Positions 52,324 through 61,245 of a stretch of 64,000 nt of DNA are shown in pieces (within the stretch, counting starts at the first letter, position 1; every line of letters begins with the position of its first letter). The stretch comes from Methylobacterium sp. J-077 (GTDB lineage Bacteria; Pseudomonadota; Alphaproteobacteria; Rhizobiales; Beijerinckiaceae). A model generated the notes under the pieces. That model saw only the letters and a program-made list of their open reading frames with translations. It searched no databases and was not told the DNA's origin. The translations under genes and the position numbers were made by a program. The stretch lies in assembly GCF_022829365.1 (NCBI RefSeq), contig NZ_JAKSYJ010000102.1:124001-188000 (forward strand). The letters are read 5' to 3'.

Positions 52324-53619
52324 ATGGCTTCCCGGGTACGCCGAGGCGCCACCAAGGCGCTGCGGGTCCTCACTCGCCCGGTCCGCCGTGCCCAGGGGCA
52401 TGGCGGGACGGGGCATGGTGGCACCGGGCCCGGCGGGCTCGTGGTCGAGCCCTATCGCGGCTACGGCTCCCGCGACGAGATCTTTCTGATCGGCCGGGTG
52501 TTCCGGCAATCCCCGGGCATCCCCGGGGAGGATCCCGATTCCCTGCGGGCGCAGTGGCGCGACCTGCGCCGCCGCATCGCCCGGCGGACGGTGGCGGGGG
52601 CGGCGATCACGGCCCGGTTCGGTGGGGACGAAGCCAGCGTCGCGACCGACCGGGACGGCTATTTCCGCCTGCACCTGCATCCGCGTGAACTGCCCGGGCG
52701 CCCGGGCACCTGGCAGAAGGTGGATCTCGTCCTTGAGGACGACACGCCGATCCGAGCCGAGGGCGCGGTGTTCATCCCGCCCGCCGGCTGCCGCTGCGTG
52801 GTGATCAGCGATATCGACGACACGGTGATGCGGACCGGCGTCGCCAACAAGCTGAAGATGCTGTGGCGGCTGTTCGTCGAGGATGCCGACAGCCGGGTCG
52901 CGTTTCCTGGCGTCGCCGCCCTGTACCGGGCTCTCCACGCAGGCGCCGGCGGGGCCGAGGGTAACCCGATGCTCTACGTCTCCCGCGCCCCCTGGGGGCT
53001 CTACGAGATGCTGTCCGAGTTCTTCCAGCGGCACGGGATCCCGGTGGGGCCGGTGCTGTTCCTGCGGGAATGGGGCCTGTCCTGGACGCACCCGCTGCCG
53101 CGCCGGGCCACCGACCACAAGCAGGCGCTGATCCGCCACATGCTGTCCCTCTACCGCGACCTGCCCTTCGTGCTGATCGGCGACAGCGGCCAGCACGACC
53201 CCGAGGTCTACGCGCAGATCGTCGAGGAACATCCCGGCCGGGTGCTCGCCGTCTACATCCGCAACGTCTCCAACGACGCCGCCCGGGTGGAAGAGATCGT
53301 CCGGCTCGCCGGCGCCGTGGCCCGCTCGGGCTCCAGCCTGGTCCTCGCCGCCGACAGCGTCGCCATGGCCGAGCACGCTGCCGGGATCGGGCTGATCGCT
53401 GCCGAGGCCGTGCCCCGCGTCGCCGACGAGCATGCCGGCGCCGACACGCCGCCCCGCCGCGAGACCGCCCGGATCACCGCCGAGCCCGGCGAGACCGCAG
53501 CCGAAGCCGCGATCTCGCCCGATGCCGTGGCGGATGCCCTGGTCGGCGACGGAACCGTGCCCGCCACCGTCGTCGTCGAGCCCGAACACCCGGCCGCCCT
53601 GCCCCGGGTGGGGGGGTGA
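52324..53619 (+). CDS. DUF2183 (App1-like) phosphatase
   Basis: The 431-residue protein has an N-terminal part with a Gly/His repeat (HGGTGHGGTG), a middle beta-rich domain and a HAD-like App1 domain with VVISDIDDTVMRTG (DxDxT, catalytic Asp), YVSRAPWGLYEML and LIGDSGQHDPEVY. In yeast App1 is a phosphatidate phosphatase; a lipid or polyphosphate substrate is plausible here. The last 100 residues are a low-complexity acidic tail. GGAGAG precedes the ATG. It follows the DUF3775 gene by 24 bases. Confidence 0.85.
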   Translation: MASRVRRGATKALRVLTRPVRRAQGHGGTGHGGTGPGGLVVEPYRGYGSRDEIFLIGRVFRQSPGIPGEDPDSLRAQWRDLRRRIARRTVAGAAITARFGGDEASVATDRDGYFRLHLHPRELPGRPGTWQKVDLVLEDDTPIRAEGAVFIPPAGCRCVVISDIDDTVMRTGVANKLKMLWRLFVEDADSRVAFPGVAALYRALHAGAGGAEGNPMLYVSRAPWGLYEMLSEFFQRHGIPVGPVLFLREWGLSWTHPLPRRATDHKQALIRHMLSLYRDLPFVLIGDSGQHDPEVYAQIVEEHPGRVLAVYIRNVSNDAARVEEIVRLAGAVARSGSSLVLAADSVAMAEHAAGIGLIAAEAVPRVADEHAGADTPPRRETARITAEPGETAAEAAISPDAVADALVGDGTVPATVVVEPEHPAALPRVGG

Positions 53620-53655
53620 TTCTTTTTGGGGGGGGCGAGCCGTCCCTCAATCCAT

Positions 53656-53741
53656 CATTGCGAGCGCAGCGAAGCAACCCATGGTAGCGCGCGATCTCAC
53701 AACGTTGCGCATCACTGGGTTGCTTCGCTGCGCTCGCAATG
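53656..53741. repeat. Palindromic repeat family A, copy 3 (perfect)
   Basis: Two arms of 26 bases (53656-53681 and 53716-53741) are exact reverse complements around a 34-base loop. This copy is the best preserved of the three; the other copies at 29736 and 46049 have drifted. It lies between the App1-like and esterase genes. Confidence 0.9.
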
Positions 53742-53893
53742 ACGGTACTGTGTTCAAAGGTTCGCGCAACGCCCGAACCCTAGGACGAAAAACAGGTCCC
53801 ATTCTGCCCGCACCCCTGTATCCCTCTCGGCCGAACGCCCCTGCCCGCAACGAGACGGGCCATCGCGACGGGCTGTTCGCCGGAGGAAACCCG

Positions 53894-54994
53894 ATGCGCC
53901 TGAGCCTGCCCGCTATGCTGATGATCGCACTCGGCACGCATGCCGCCTTCGGGCAGGCGGCGCCCGTGGCCGATTTCAAAGGCCTGGAAGCCGAGATGGG
54001 CTCGGCCAATGCCGCGCCCGGCCCTCGTACGGTGCCGGGCCGGGTGATCCCCGTGCCCGACACCGTCAGCCCGGATTTCCGCAACGCCGTCGCGGCGCCC
54101 TACCGGGTGCCGGCCTGGAACGCCAATCCGCCGGACGCCGCCGGCTGGAAGGTTTTGGTCGACCGGCTGGCGGCGGCCGGCGCCGCCACCCTGCCGGCGC
54201 TCCGTGAAACGCTCGGCGTCACCAGCGAGGCCGCGATGATCGGCGGCGTGAAGGTGTTCGTGGTCCAGCCCAGGACGATCCCCGAGGCCAACCGCAACCG
54301 GCTGCTGCTGCACATCCATGGCGGCGGCTACGTCTACAACCCGGGCGAGGCCGGCACCCTGGAGGCGATCCTGATGGCCGGGCTCGGCGGCTACAAGGTC
54401 ATCTCGGTCGATTACCGCATGCCGCCCGACGCCCCCTACCCCGCCGCCATGGACGATGCGACCGCGGTCTGGAAGGCGATGCTGGCCATGCAGAAGCCGC
54501 AGACCATGGGCGTGTTCGGCACCTCCACGGGCGGCGGCATGACCCTGGCGCTGATGCTGCGGGCCAAGCAGGAGGGCCTCGCCCTGCCGGCCGCGATCGG
54601 GCTCGGCACGCCGTGGTCGGACATGACCGAGACCGGCGACAGCTACCGGACCAACGAGTGGCTCGACAACGTGCTGGTGAGCTATTCCGGCTACCTGACG
54701 CCCGCTGCCAAGCTCTACGCCGCCGGGCGCGACCTGAAGGATCCGCAGCTCTCGCCGATCTACGGCGACTTTTCCGGCCTGCCCCCGGCGATCCTGATCA
54801 GCGGCACCCGCGACCTGTTCCTGTCGAACACGGTGCGCACGCACCGCAAGTTGCGCGCTGCGGGGATCGAAGCCGATCTCCAGGTGTTCGAGGGCATGTC
54901 GCACGCGCAGTACCTCGCCGCTCCGAACGCGCCGGAGACCAAGGCGGTGTTCGGCGAGATGGCGCGGTTCCTGGACGCGCATCTGGCCCGCTGA
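53894..54994 (+). CDS. Secreted alpha/beta hydrolase (hormone-sensitive lipase family)
   Basis: The 366-residue protein has a signal peptide (LMIALGTHAAFGQA) and the HSL-type oxyanion motif HIHGGGYVYN, the nucleophile Ser in VFGTSTGGGMTLAL, an Asp in ILISGTRDLFLS and the catalytic His in FEGMSHAQYLAA. It is an esterase acting outside the cytoplasm on small esters. CGGAGGAAAC before the ATG is decisive for the start, since the frame is open far upstream. Confidence 0.87.
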   Translation: MRLSLPAMLMIALGTHAAFGQAAPVADFKGLEAEMGSANAAPGPRTVPGRVIPVPDTVSPDFRNAVAAPYRVPAWNANPPDAAGWKVLVDRLAAAGAATLPALRETLGVTSEAAMIGGVKVFVVQPRTIPEANRNRLLLHIHGGGYVYNPGEAGTLEAILMAGLGGYKVISVDYRMPPDAPYPAAMDDATAVWKAMLAMQKPQTMGVFGTSTGGGMTLALMLRAKQEGLALPAAIGLGTPWSDMTETGDSYRTNEWLDNVLVSYSGYLTPAAKLYAAGRDLKDPQLSPIYGDFSGLPPAILISGTRDLFLSNTVRTHRKLRAAGIEADLQVFEGMSHAQYLAAPNAPETKAVFGEMARFLDAHLAR

Positions 54995-55145
54995 GGCGCC
55001 GGGGCTCGACACCTTGTGATGGAGCGCGCTCTCCCCATGTTGCAATGCAGCATTTCGGAGAACGCGCTTCTCGTCCCGAATGGGCCTCCTAGCTTGGGGC
55101 GCTCGTGTGCCGGCCCCCACTCGTCCCGATCTCCGGAGCCCAACC

Positions 55146-55403
55146 GTGCAGACCTATACCCTCGCGATCGCCGACGGCGTCCTGTTCGCCTGCCTGCCCG
55201 ACGAGGCCGACATCTCGGCCGCGATCACGGACGCCACAGCCACCAATTACGGCTTCGGCCTCAGCCTCGACATCGTCCGCGGCGCGACCCTGACCAACGC
55301 CAAGGGGCCCAAGGACGAGGTCGTCTGGCAGGAAGGCTCCGATAGCGAGCTCCTCGACGAACAGGGCCGCCGCTACCGCTACGCGGTGCGCCGCCACTCC
55401 TGA
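55146..55403 (+). CDS. Hypothetical protein, 85 aa
   Basis: The frame begins with QTYTLAIADGVLFACLPDEA and continues TNYGFGLSLDIVRGATLTNA, with a balanced, beta-type composition and no signal peptide. GTG start at 55146, supported by GGAG about 10 bases upstream; an ATG at 55080 in the same frame lacks a binding site. No family recognised. It is followed by an MFS transporter gene 55 bases on. Confidence 0.55.
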   Translation: MQTYTLAIADGVLFACLPDEADISAAITDATATNYGFGLSLDIVRGATLTNAKGPKDEVVWQEGSDSELLDEQGRRYRYAVRRHS

Positions 55404-55458
55404 GGCCTTGTCCCTGCGCCCCTGATACAGGGGCGCCGGCCGATGCTATGCGCCCTCC

Positions 55459-56625
55459 ATGGGAGACGGCGCGATCAGCGAAGGATGGCGGGGCGGTCTG
55501 GGCCGCTTCCTCGTCCTGTACGCTGCGCTCTTCGGCGCCTACGGCCTCCTCTCGCCGATCCTGCCCGCTTTCCTGGCGGCCCGGGGCCTGACCCCGGGTG
55601 CGATCGGCATTCTCCTGGCCTCCGCCGGCGCCGTCCGGCTGGTGGTCGGCCCCCTGGCCGGCGCCTTCGCCGATCGGCGCCGGGCCGGCCGCGCTGTCCT
55701 GGCTGCGAGCGTCGCCCTCGCCGGTGTCGCCGTGCTGGCGCACCTGCCCGGAGCCGGCTTCTGGCAACTCCTCGGGCCGGCCCTCCTCTACGCGGCCGGA
55801 ACCGCCGCGCCGGCGCCGCTGGCCGACGCTCTGGCCCTCGCCGCTGCCCGGCGCGGAACCGTCTTCCAGTACGGCTGGGTCCGGGCCGCCGGCTCGGCCG
55901 CCTTCATCGCCGCCACCGGCGCCGCCGGATGGCTGATCGGAACATCCGGTCTGGCCGCCGCCTTGGTGGCGAGCGGCCTCCTGTTCATCGCGGCGGCCGG
56001 GGCGGCCCTGGCGATTCCGGCGCATGACGACGCGGCGAAGAAACGCGAATTGGCGTCGAACAACGTCGCGGGGTTGCTGAGGCTGCCGCGCTTCCCGCGC
56101 GTGGTATTCGCGGGCTCGCTGGTGATCGGCGCCCATTCGCTTCACGACGCCTTCGCCATGATCCTGTGGCGCGGCGCCGGGATCGGAGCCGGCACTGCCG
56201 GGCTGCTCTGGTCCGGATCGGTCGCGGCCGAGGTGCTGGTCTTCCTCCTGGCCGGTCCCTGGCTGCTGGCGCGGATCGGGCCAGCCGCCGGAATCGCGGT
56301 CGCGGCCTGCGCCGGAGGGTTGCGCTGGGCGGTGCTTGCCTCCACCACAGCGATCCCGTTGCTGGCCGCCGCCGAGGCCCTGCACGGGTTGAGCTTCGCC
56401 CTCCTGCACCTCGCCTGCCTTGGACTGATCGAGGTCACCACGCCCCCGGGCCTCCGTGCCACCGCGCTGGCGCTCTACGGGTGCGTGGCGCTCGGCCTGT
56501 CCGGCGTGCTCGCGACCCTGGCCTCCGGCGCACTCTACGGGGCATTCGGGGCTTCGGCCTTCTGGGCGATGGCGGCGCTCAGCCTCGCCGCGCTGCCGCT
56601 GGTGCCGGGCCTGCGCGACCGCTGA
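55459..56625 (+). CDS. MFS transporter (HcaT-like)
   Basis: The 388-residue protein has twelve predicted membrane helices and the MFS_1-like (3-phenylpropionate/nucleoside permease) pattern, with GLLSPILPAFLAARGLTPG at the start and GPLAGAFADRRRAGRA between helices 2 and 3. Substrate cannot be told. It is a single gene with priA following after 65 bases in the same direction. Confidence 0.85.
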   Translation: MGDGAISEGWRGGLGRFLVLYAALFGAYGLLSPILPAFLAARGLTPGAIGILLASAGAVRLVVGPLAGAFADRRRAGRAVLAASVALAGVAVLAHLPGAGFWQLLGPALLYAAGTAAPAPLADALALAAARRGTVFQYGWVRAAGSAAFIAATGAAGWLIGTSGLAAALVASGLLFIAAAGAALAIPAHDDAAKKRELASNNVAGLLRLPRFPRVVFAGSLVIGAHSLHDAFAMILWRGAGIGAGTAGLLWSGSVAAEVLVFLLAGPWLLARIGPAAGIAVAACAGGLRWAVLASTTAIPLLAAAEALHGLSFALLHLACLGLIEVTTPPGLRATALALYGCVALGLSGVLATLASGALYGAFGASAFWAMAALSLAALPLVPGLRDR

Positions 56626-56690
56626 AGCCGCGGGTTCTTTTCCCGGCCGTATGGTACGGACCCGGAACGGACCCGCCCGATACGCCCCGC

Positions 56691-58877
56691 ATGCCCTTTG
56701 TCGCCGAGATCCTGATCCCGCTGGCGCTCGATGCGCCCTACAGCTACGCCGTGCCCGGCCCCCTCGACCTGTCGGTCGGCGACGTGGTGCAGGTGCCGCT
56801 CGGCCCCCGGGAGATCGTGGGCGTGGTCTGGGGCCTGGCCGAGACCGCCGGCGGCTCGAACCTGCGCCCGGTCACCGGCCGCCTGCCCTACGCGCCGCTC
56901 TCAGAGCCCCTGCGCAGCCTGGTCGACTGGATCGCCCGCTACACCCTGGCGCCGAAGGGCTCGGCACTCGCCATGGTGCTGCGCCTGCCCGACGAGGCCG
57001 CCGCCGCCGAGACCGCCCGGGTGGCGGTGCGCCTCACCGACAAGCCGCCGACCCGGCCGACCGCGGCCCGGGCCAAGGTCCTGGCGGTGGCGGCGGACCG
57101 GGAACTGCGCGGCAAGAGCGCGCTCGCCAAGGAGGCCGGGGTCTCGCTTTCGGTGGTGGACGGGCTGATCGACGACGGCGTCCTAGAGACCGTCGCGGTG
57201 GAGCCGGAACCGGTCGCGCCGCGGCCGGATCCCGACTTCCCGCGGACGCCGCTCTCCCCCGCCCAGGCCGAGGCGGTGACGGAGCTGGTCGAACCGTTCC
57301 CGTGGCGGCATCCGGAGTCGGACGCGGCCGACAACCGGCCGGTCCTGCTCGAAGGCGTCACCGGTTCGGGCAAGACCGAGGTCTATTTCGAGGCCGTGGC
57401 CGCCTGCATCCGGGCCGGGCGGCAGGCGTTGATCCTGATGCCCGAGATCGCCCTGACGGCGCAGTTCCTCGACCGCTTCGCCCAGCGCTTCGGGGTCCGG
57501 CCGGCGGCCTGGCATTCCGGTATCGGCGGCAAGCGGCGGGAGCGCCTGCGAGCGGCTGTGGCGGCCGGCGAGGCCTTGGTGGTGGTCGGCGCCCGCTCGG
57601 CGCTGTTCCTGCCCTTCGTCCGCCTCGGCCTGATCGTGGTCGATGAGGAGCACGAGGCCGCCTACAAGCAGGAGGACGGCGTCCATTACCACGCCCGCGA
57701 CATGGCGGTGGTGCGCGGCCGCCTGGAGGGCTGCCCGGTGGTGCTGGCCTCGGCGACGCCCTCGATCGAGACCCGGGTGAACGCGGCGCGGGGGCGCTAC
57801 AGGCACGTGCTGCTGCCGGAGCGCTTCGGCGGCCGACGCCTGCCCGATATCGCCGCCATCGACATGCGCAAGGACCAGCCTGAGCGCGGCCGCTTCGTCA
57901 GCCCGCCGCTGGTCAACGCCGTGAAGGCCACCCTGGAGCGCGGCGAGCAGGCGCTGCTGTTCCTCAACCGCCGGGGCTACGCGCCGCTGACCCTGTGCCG
58001 GGCCTGCGGGCATCGCTATCAGTGCAAGAACTGCTCGACCTGGCTCGTGGAGCACCGGTTCCGGCGGGCGCTCGTCTGCCACCAATGCGGCTATACCGAG
58101 CGGCGGCCCGACGCCTGCACCGAGTGCGGCACCTTCGACAATCTCACGGCCTGCGGCCCCGGGGTCGAGCGGATCGCCGAGGAGGCCGCCGAGCTGTTCC
58201 CCGATCGCCGCATCGTCGTCCTGTCGAGCGACTTTCCCGGCGGCGCCGACCGGCTGCGGCAGGAGCTGGAGGCGGTGGCGGCCGGGGAATGCGACCTCGT
58301 GATCGGCACGCAGCTGGTGGCCAAGGGCCACAACTTCCCGGGCCTGACCCTGGTCGGGGTGCTGGACGCCGATATCGGCCTGACCTCGGGCGATCCCCGG
58401 GCGGCGGAGCGTACCTTCCAGCTGCTCCAGCAGGTCACCGGCCGGGCCGGGCGCGGCGACAAGCCGGGGCGGGCGCTGGTCCAGACCTACCAGCCCGAGC
58501 ACCCGGTGATCGCCTCGCTGCTGTCCGGGGATGCCGAGCGCTTCTACCAGGAGGAGATCCAGGCCCGGGAGGCAGCGGGCCTGCCGCCGTTCGGGCGGCT
58601 CGCCGCGCTGATCGTCTCGGCCGCCGAGCGCGAGGTCGCGGAGGCCCACGGCCAGGCGCTCGCCCGCGCCGCCGATCCGCCCGAGGGCGTGATGGTGCTC
58701 GGGCCCGCGGAGGCGCCGCTCGCCCTGATCCGGGGCCGCTACCGCTTCCGGCTTCTGGTGAAGACCGAGCGCAACGTCGACATGCAGGCCTATCTGCGCG
58801 CCTGGATCGCCCGCGGCCCGAAGGTGCGCGGCAACGTCAAGGTCGCGATCGATGTCGACCCGCAGAGCTTTTTGTAA
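56691..58877 (+). CDS. priA: Primosomal protein N' (replication restart helicase)
   Basis: The 728-residue helicase has an N-terminal DNA-binding domain, Walker A at 222-229 (GVTGSGKT), a DEEH box, LASATPSIET, and a zinc-binding part with CRACGHRYQCKNC, CHQCGY and CTEC, then QVTGRAGRGDK. It restarts stalled replication forks. ATG at 56691 gives the normal start (MPFVAEILIPLAL); longer frames run into the upstream MFS gene. All metal-binding cysteines are present. Confidence 0.95.
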   Translation: MPFVAEILIPLALDAPYSYAVPGPLDLSVGDVVQVPLGPREIVGVVWGLAETAGGSNLRPVTGRLPYAPLSEPLRSLVDWIARYTLAPKGSALAMVLRLPDEAAAAETARVAVRLTDKPPTRPTAARAKVLAVAADRELRGKSALAKEAGVSLSVVDGLIDDGVLETVAVEPEPVAPRPDPDFPRTPLSPAQAEAVTELVEPFPWRHPESDAADNRPVLLEGVTGSGKTEVYFEAVAACIRAGRQALILMPEIALTAQFLDRFAQRFGVRPAAWHSGIGGKRRERLRAAVAAGEALVVVGARSALFLPFVRLGLIVVDEEHEAAYKQEDGVHYHARDMAVVRGRLEGCPVVLASATPSIETRVNAARGRYRHVLLPERFGGRRLPDIAAIDMRKDQPERGRFVSPPLVNAVKATLERGEQALLFLNRRGYAPLTLCRACGHRYQCKNCSTWLVEHRFRRALVCHQCGYTERRPDACTECGTFDNLTACGPGVERIAEEAAELFPDRRIVVLSSDFPGGADRLRQELEAVAAGECDLVIGTQLVAKGHNFPGLTLVGVLDADIGLTSGDPRAAERTFQLLQQVTGRAGRGDKPGRALVQTYQPEHPVIASLLSGDAERFYQEEIQAREAAGLPPFGRLAALIVSAAEREVAEAHGQALARAADPPEGVMVLGPAEAPLALIRGRYRFRLLVKTERNVDMQAYLRAWIARGPKVRGNVKVAIDVDPQSFL

Positions 58878-58954
58878 GACACTGCCGGCACGGGCAGCGG
58901 ACCCGCTTCCGGATGCCGGGGGCGGGACGCGTGCGGTTCCCGGAGGAGCGATCA

Positions 58955-59317
58955 GTGCTGACCTACACCAAGACGCCGGATTCGAACGTCGCCGAGATCG
59001 TGGTCGACGGCAAGATCTCCGACGAGGAGATGAACACCGCGATGAATGCCATGAAGGCGGATCTCGACAAGGGCGGCAAGCTCAAGCTGCTCGAGGATAT
59101 CCGCGCCTTCGAAGGCATGGAGCCGGCGGCCTTCTTCAAGGATCCCCGCTTCGGCATCTCGATGATGAAGAGCGTCAGCCACGTCGCTCTGGTGACGGAT
59201 GCGCCCTGGTTGAAGGCCCTGGCCGAGACCTTCAACTTCGTCTCGCCGACGCAGATCAAGGTATTCGAGCGCGCTCGCCTCGCCGAGGCCCGCACCTGGC
59301 TGGCTGGCGCCGCCTGA
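58955..59317 (+). CDS. SpoIIAA-like (STAS/SEC14-type) protein
   Basis: The 120-residue protein has VAEIVVDGKISDEEMNTAMN and LEDIRAFEGMEPAAFFKD followed by VSHVALVTDAPWLKALAET, the pattern of the SpoIIAA-like family (PF11964). These small soluble proteins are of unclear function, possibly membrane- or lipid-binding. GTG start with GGAGGAG eight bases upstream, an excellent site. It follows priA after 77 bases and precedes a convergent small secreted-protein gene. Confidence 0.78.
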   Translation: MLTYTKTPDSNVAEIVVDGKISDEEMNTAMNAMKADLDKGGKLKLLEDIRAFEGMEPAAFFKDPRFGISMMKSVSHVALVTDAPWLKALAETFNFVSPTQIKVFERARLAEARTWLAGAA

Positions 59318-59323
59318 CCGAGA

Positions 59324-59713
59324 TCAGTCGGCCTGCGCGGTGCGGTCGTCCCGGCGCCGCGCGGTCCAGCGGCCGGAGCACAGGGAGGCGACCTTCCAGG
59401 TGCCCGAGCCGGTGCCGGCCTGGAGCCGCCCGGTCCCGGTGCCGCTCGCCGTCCCGTTGGTGACGGCGAGCCCGATGCTGCCATCGGCGCCGACATGGCC
59501 GCTCACCCGCGCCCCTGCCCCGCCCGAGACCAGTTGCACCTGATCCTCCCGGATCGCCAGCGCGTAGGAATAGCGGGCGCTGCACAGGCCGCTCTCCGTC
59601 ACCAGCTCAACCGCCCACGTCCCGTTGTTCGCGCCCGACTCGGCCGAAGCCGGCAGCGACACGGCGGAGGACAGGCCGGCGGCGAAAACTACGGTGGCAA
59701 CCAGCTTGATCAT
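59324..59713 (-). CDS. Small secreted protein, 129 aa (hypothetical)
   Basis: The frame begins MIKLVATVVFAAGLSSAVSL with a signal peptide ending PASA, then a Gly/Thr-rich beta-type domain with two cysteines (GLCSARY and SLCSGRW). It is exported to the periplasm or outside and may form one disulfide. No family is recognised. The ATG at 59713 starts just before the hydrophobic core of the signal peptide, but no Shine-Dalgarno site is seen. Convergent with the gene before. Confidence 0.6.
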   Translation of the reverse strand: MIKLVATVVFAAGLSSAVSLPASAESGANNGTWAVELVTESGLCSARYSYALAIREDQVQLVSGGAGARVSGHVGADGSIGLAVTNGTASGTGTGRLQAGTGSGTWKVASLCSGRWTARRRDDRTAQAD

Positions 59714-60075
59714 GCAGGAAATTCTTTCAGCAAAGCGCGCGCCGCCCGTCATGGCGCGCCGGGTCACACTCGTTGATGGAGGATGACCCTATGCTGAATG
59801 AGAGAAGCGGCGAGAGTATGACCGCACGTTTTTGGGGGTAAGATCAGGATCCGCGGTCGGATGGGGCGGGAATAGCCACGCTGCGTTTTGCGATTGCTTG
59901 GCGGTATTGGCGGGCGTTCGTGCAAACATCGTAACGTGAGCGGTGCGCATTCTGATCTGAGGCCACGGTCGGCCGGGCCAACTCTCAGAGTTCAGATCGC
60001 CGTTGGATAAGGGCAGTTGAGGCGCCGACGTACCAACACCCGGGGTTGCCGGGCTTACGCATCTCAGGACGCGTC

Positions 60076-60192
60076 GCAGATCCCCTCTCCCGTGCGGGAG
60101 AGGGACAGGGTGAGGCGCAGGTCTTTTCGGATAAAGCGGGTCCCTCACCCCCACCCTCTCCCGCACGGGAGAGGGGGCGCGTCGTGATCTGC
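60076..60192. repeat. Palindromic repeat family C
   Basis: Two long arms (60082-60115 and 60143-60176) pair with few mismatches, each containing the internal palindrome CTCTCCCGTGCGGGAGAG, and short outer arms GCAGATC/GATCTGC (60076-60082, 60186-60192) close the structure. This is the well-known intergenic palindrome type with the words CCCTCTCCCGCACGGGAGAG. It occupies the middle of a 589-base gap (59714-60302). The rest of the gap holds no gene. Confidence 0.85.
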
Positions 60193-60302
60193 AAAAGCGC
60201 CTTTGCTTCAAAACCCCAGGAGGTCGTATCCCGAACGGGAGGACGATGCTTCAAGCGCAGTGCGGCCAAACTGATCCGGCTGTGTGGTCCTAAGTCCGAT
60301 CC

Positions 60303-60509
60303 TCAATCCGTCAGCGGCCGCGCCTCTTCCGGCAGCATGATCGGGATGCCGTCGCGGATCGGGTAGGCGAGCTTGGCGGAGCGGCTGATGAGCTCCTGGC
60401 GGGCGGAATCGTATTCCAGGGTGCCCTTGGTCAGCGGGCAGACCAGGATTTCGAGAAGCTTGGGATCCACGCGCGTCGCCTCAATGGTGGTCGTGAGGTC
60501 GTTGGTCAT
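60303..60509 (-). CDS. Trm112 family protein
   Basis: The 68-residue protein has [20 protein letters not shown] and [18 protein letters not shown], the Trm112p/UPF0434 (YcaR) pattern. In other organisms Trm112 activates methyltransferases; the bacterial role is open. The single Cys in CPLTKG is part of a zinc-like fold that is mostly lost in this type. It is read after the LON-domain gene 12 bases upstream on the same strand. Confidence 0.85.
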   Translation of the reverse strand: MTNDLTTTIEATRVDPKLLEILVCPLTKGTLEYDSARQELISRSAKLAYPIRDGIPIMLPEEARPLTD

Positions 60510-60521
60510 CGATCGGGCAGC

Positions 60522-61187
60522 CTATTGCATCGTCGGTTCGGGGCCGGAGCCGCGAACCAGTTCCATCTGCGTCACCGCGATCAGGATCTCCGCCCGGGTC
60601 TTGAGGTCGGAGGCCTCCAGCATCGCTTGCTTCTCGCGGACGCCGAACGGGCTCATCATGCAAAGGGCGTTGACCAGGGCCTCGTCGGGCGCCTCGTCGA
60701 TCCCGGCCCAATCCACCTTCAGGTCGTTCGACTCCACGAAGTCGCGCAGCGCCTTGAGGACGCCGTCGCGGTCGACCTGTTCCTCACCTGCGCGCGGCTC
60801 GAAGTCCACCGCGAAATCGTCGTAGGAGACGTGGCAGCGGCGGTAGGTGCTGGTGGAGGCCAACTCGCTCTCCACCCGGAACCGGCTGATGCCGGTTAGC
60901 GAAACCAGATAGCGGCCGTCACCCGTCTCGGCGTATTGCGTGATCCGTCCGGCGCAGCCGACCCGGTAGAGCTTGGGGTTCGCGGCGCCCGAGCCCTCGG
61001 GATCGGGCTGGATCATGCCGATGACCCGGTCCGTGCGCATCGCATCGTCGATCATCGATAGATAGCGCGGCTCGAAGATGTTCAGAGGCATCTGTCCGCG
61101 CGGCAGCAGCAACGCGCCGGGCAGCGGGAAGACCGGGATGACGGCGGGGCAATCCGCCGGGCCCTTGTAGCTCGCATGAGTGCTCAT
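60522..61187 (-). CDS. LON substrate-binding domain protein
   Basis: The 221-residue protein covers only the N-terminal (substrate-binding) part of Lon protease: VIPVFPLPGALLLPRGQMPL, NIFEPRYLSMIDDAM and IGMIQP. No ATPase or protease domain follows. Such stand-alone proteins are thought to bind peptides or cereblon-type ligands. It is followed by Trm112 12 bases downstream and lies after the YbbN-like gene by 58 bases, so the three are probably one transcript. Confidence 0.85.
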   Translation of the reverse strand: MSTHASYKGPADCPAVIPVFPLPGALLLPRGQMPLNIFEPRYLSMIDDAMRTDRVIGMIQPDPEGSGAANPKLYRVGCAGRITQYAETGDGRYLVSLTGISRFRVESELASTSTYRRCHVSYDDFAVDFEPRAGEEQVDRDGVLKALRDFVESNDLKVDWAGIDEAPDEALVNALCMMSPFGVREKQAMLEASDLKTRAEILIAVTQMELVRGSGPEPTMQ

Positions 61188-61245
61188 GGCGCCTCCCGGT
61201 TGGGCCAGCTGGGTCGGACGGTCCGCCCCAGCGCGCGTCGATGCG

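Noticed and set aside
59789..60211. A 140-codon frame on the minus strand across the family C palindrome
   Set aside because: Its sequence is the usual false translation of this repeat (PSPVRERVGVRDP type) and has no start signal.
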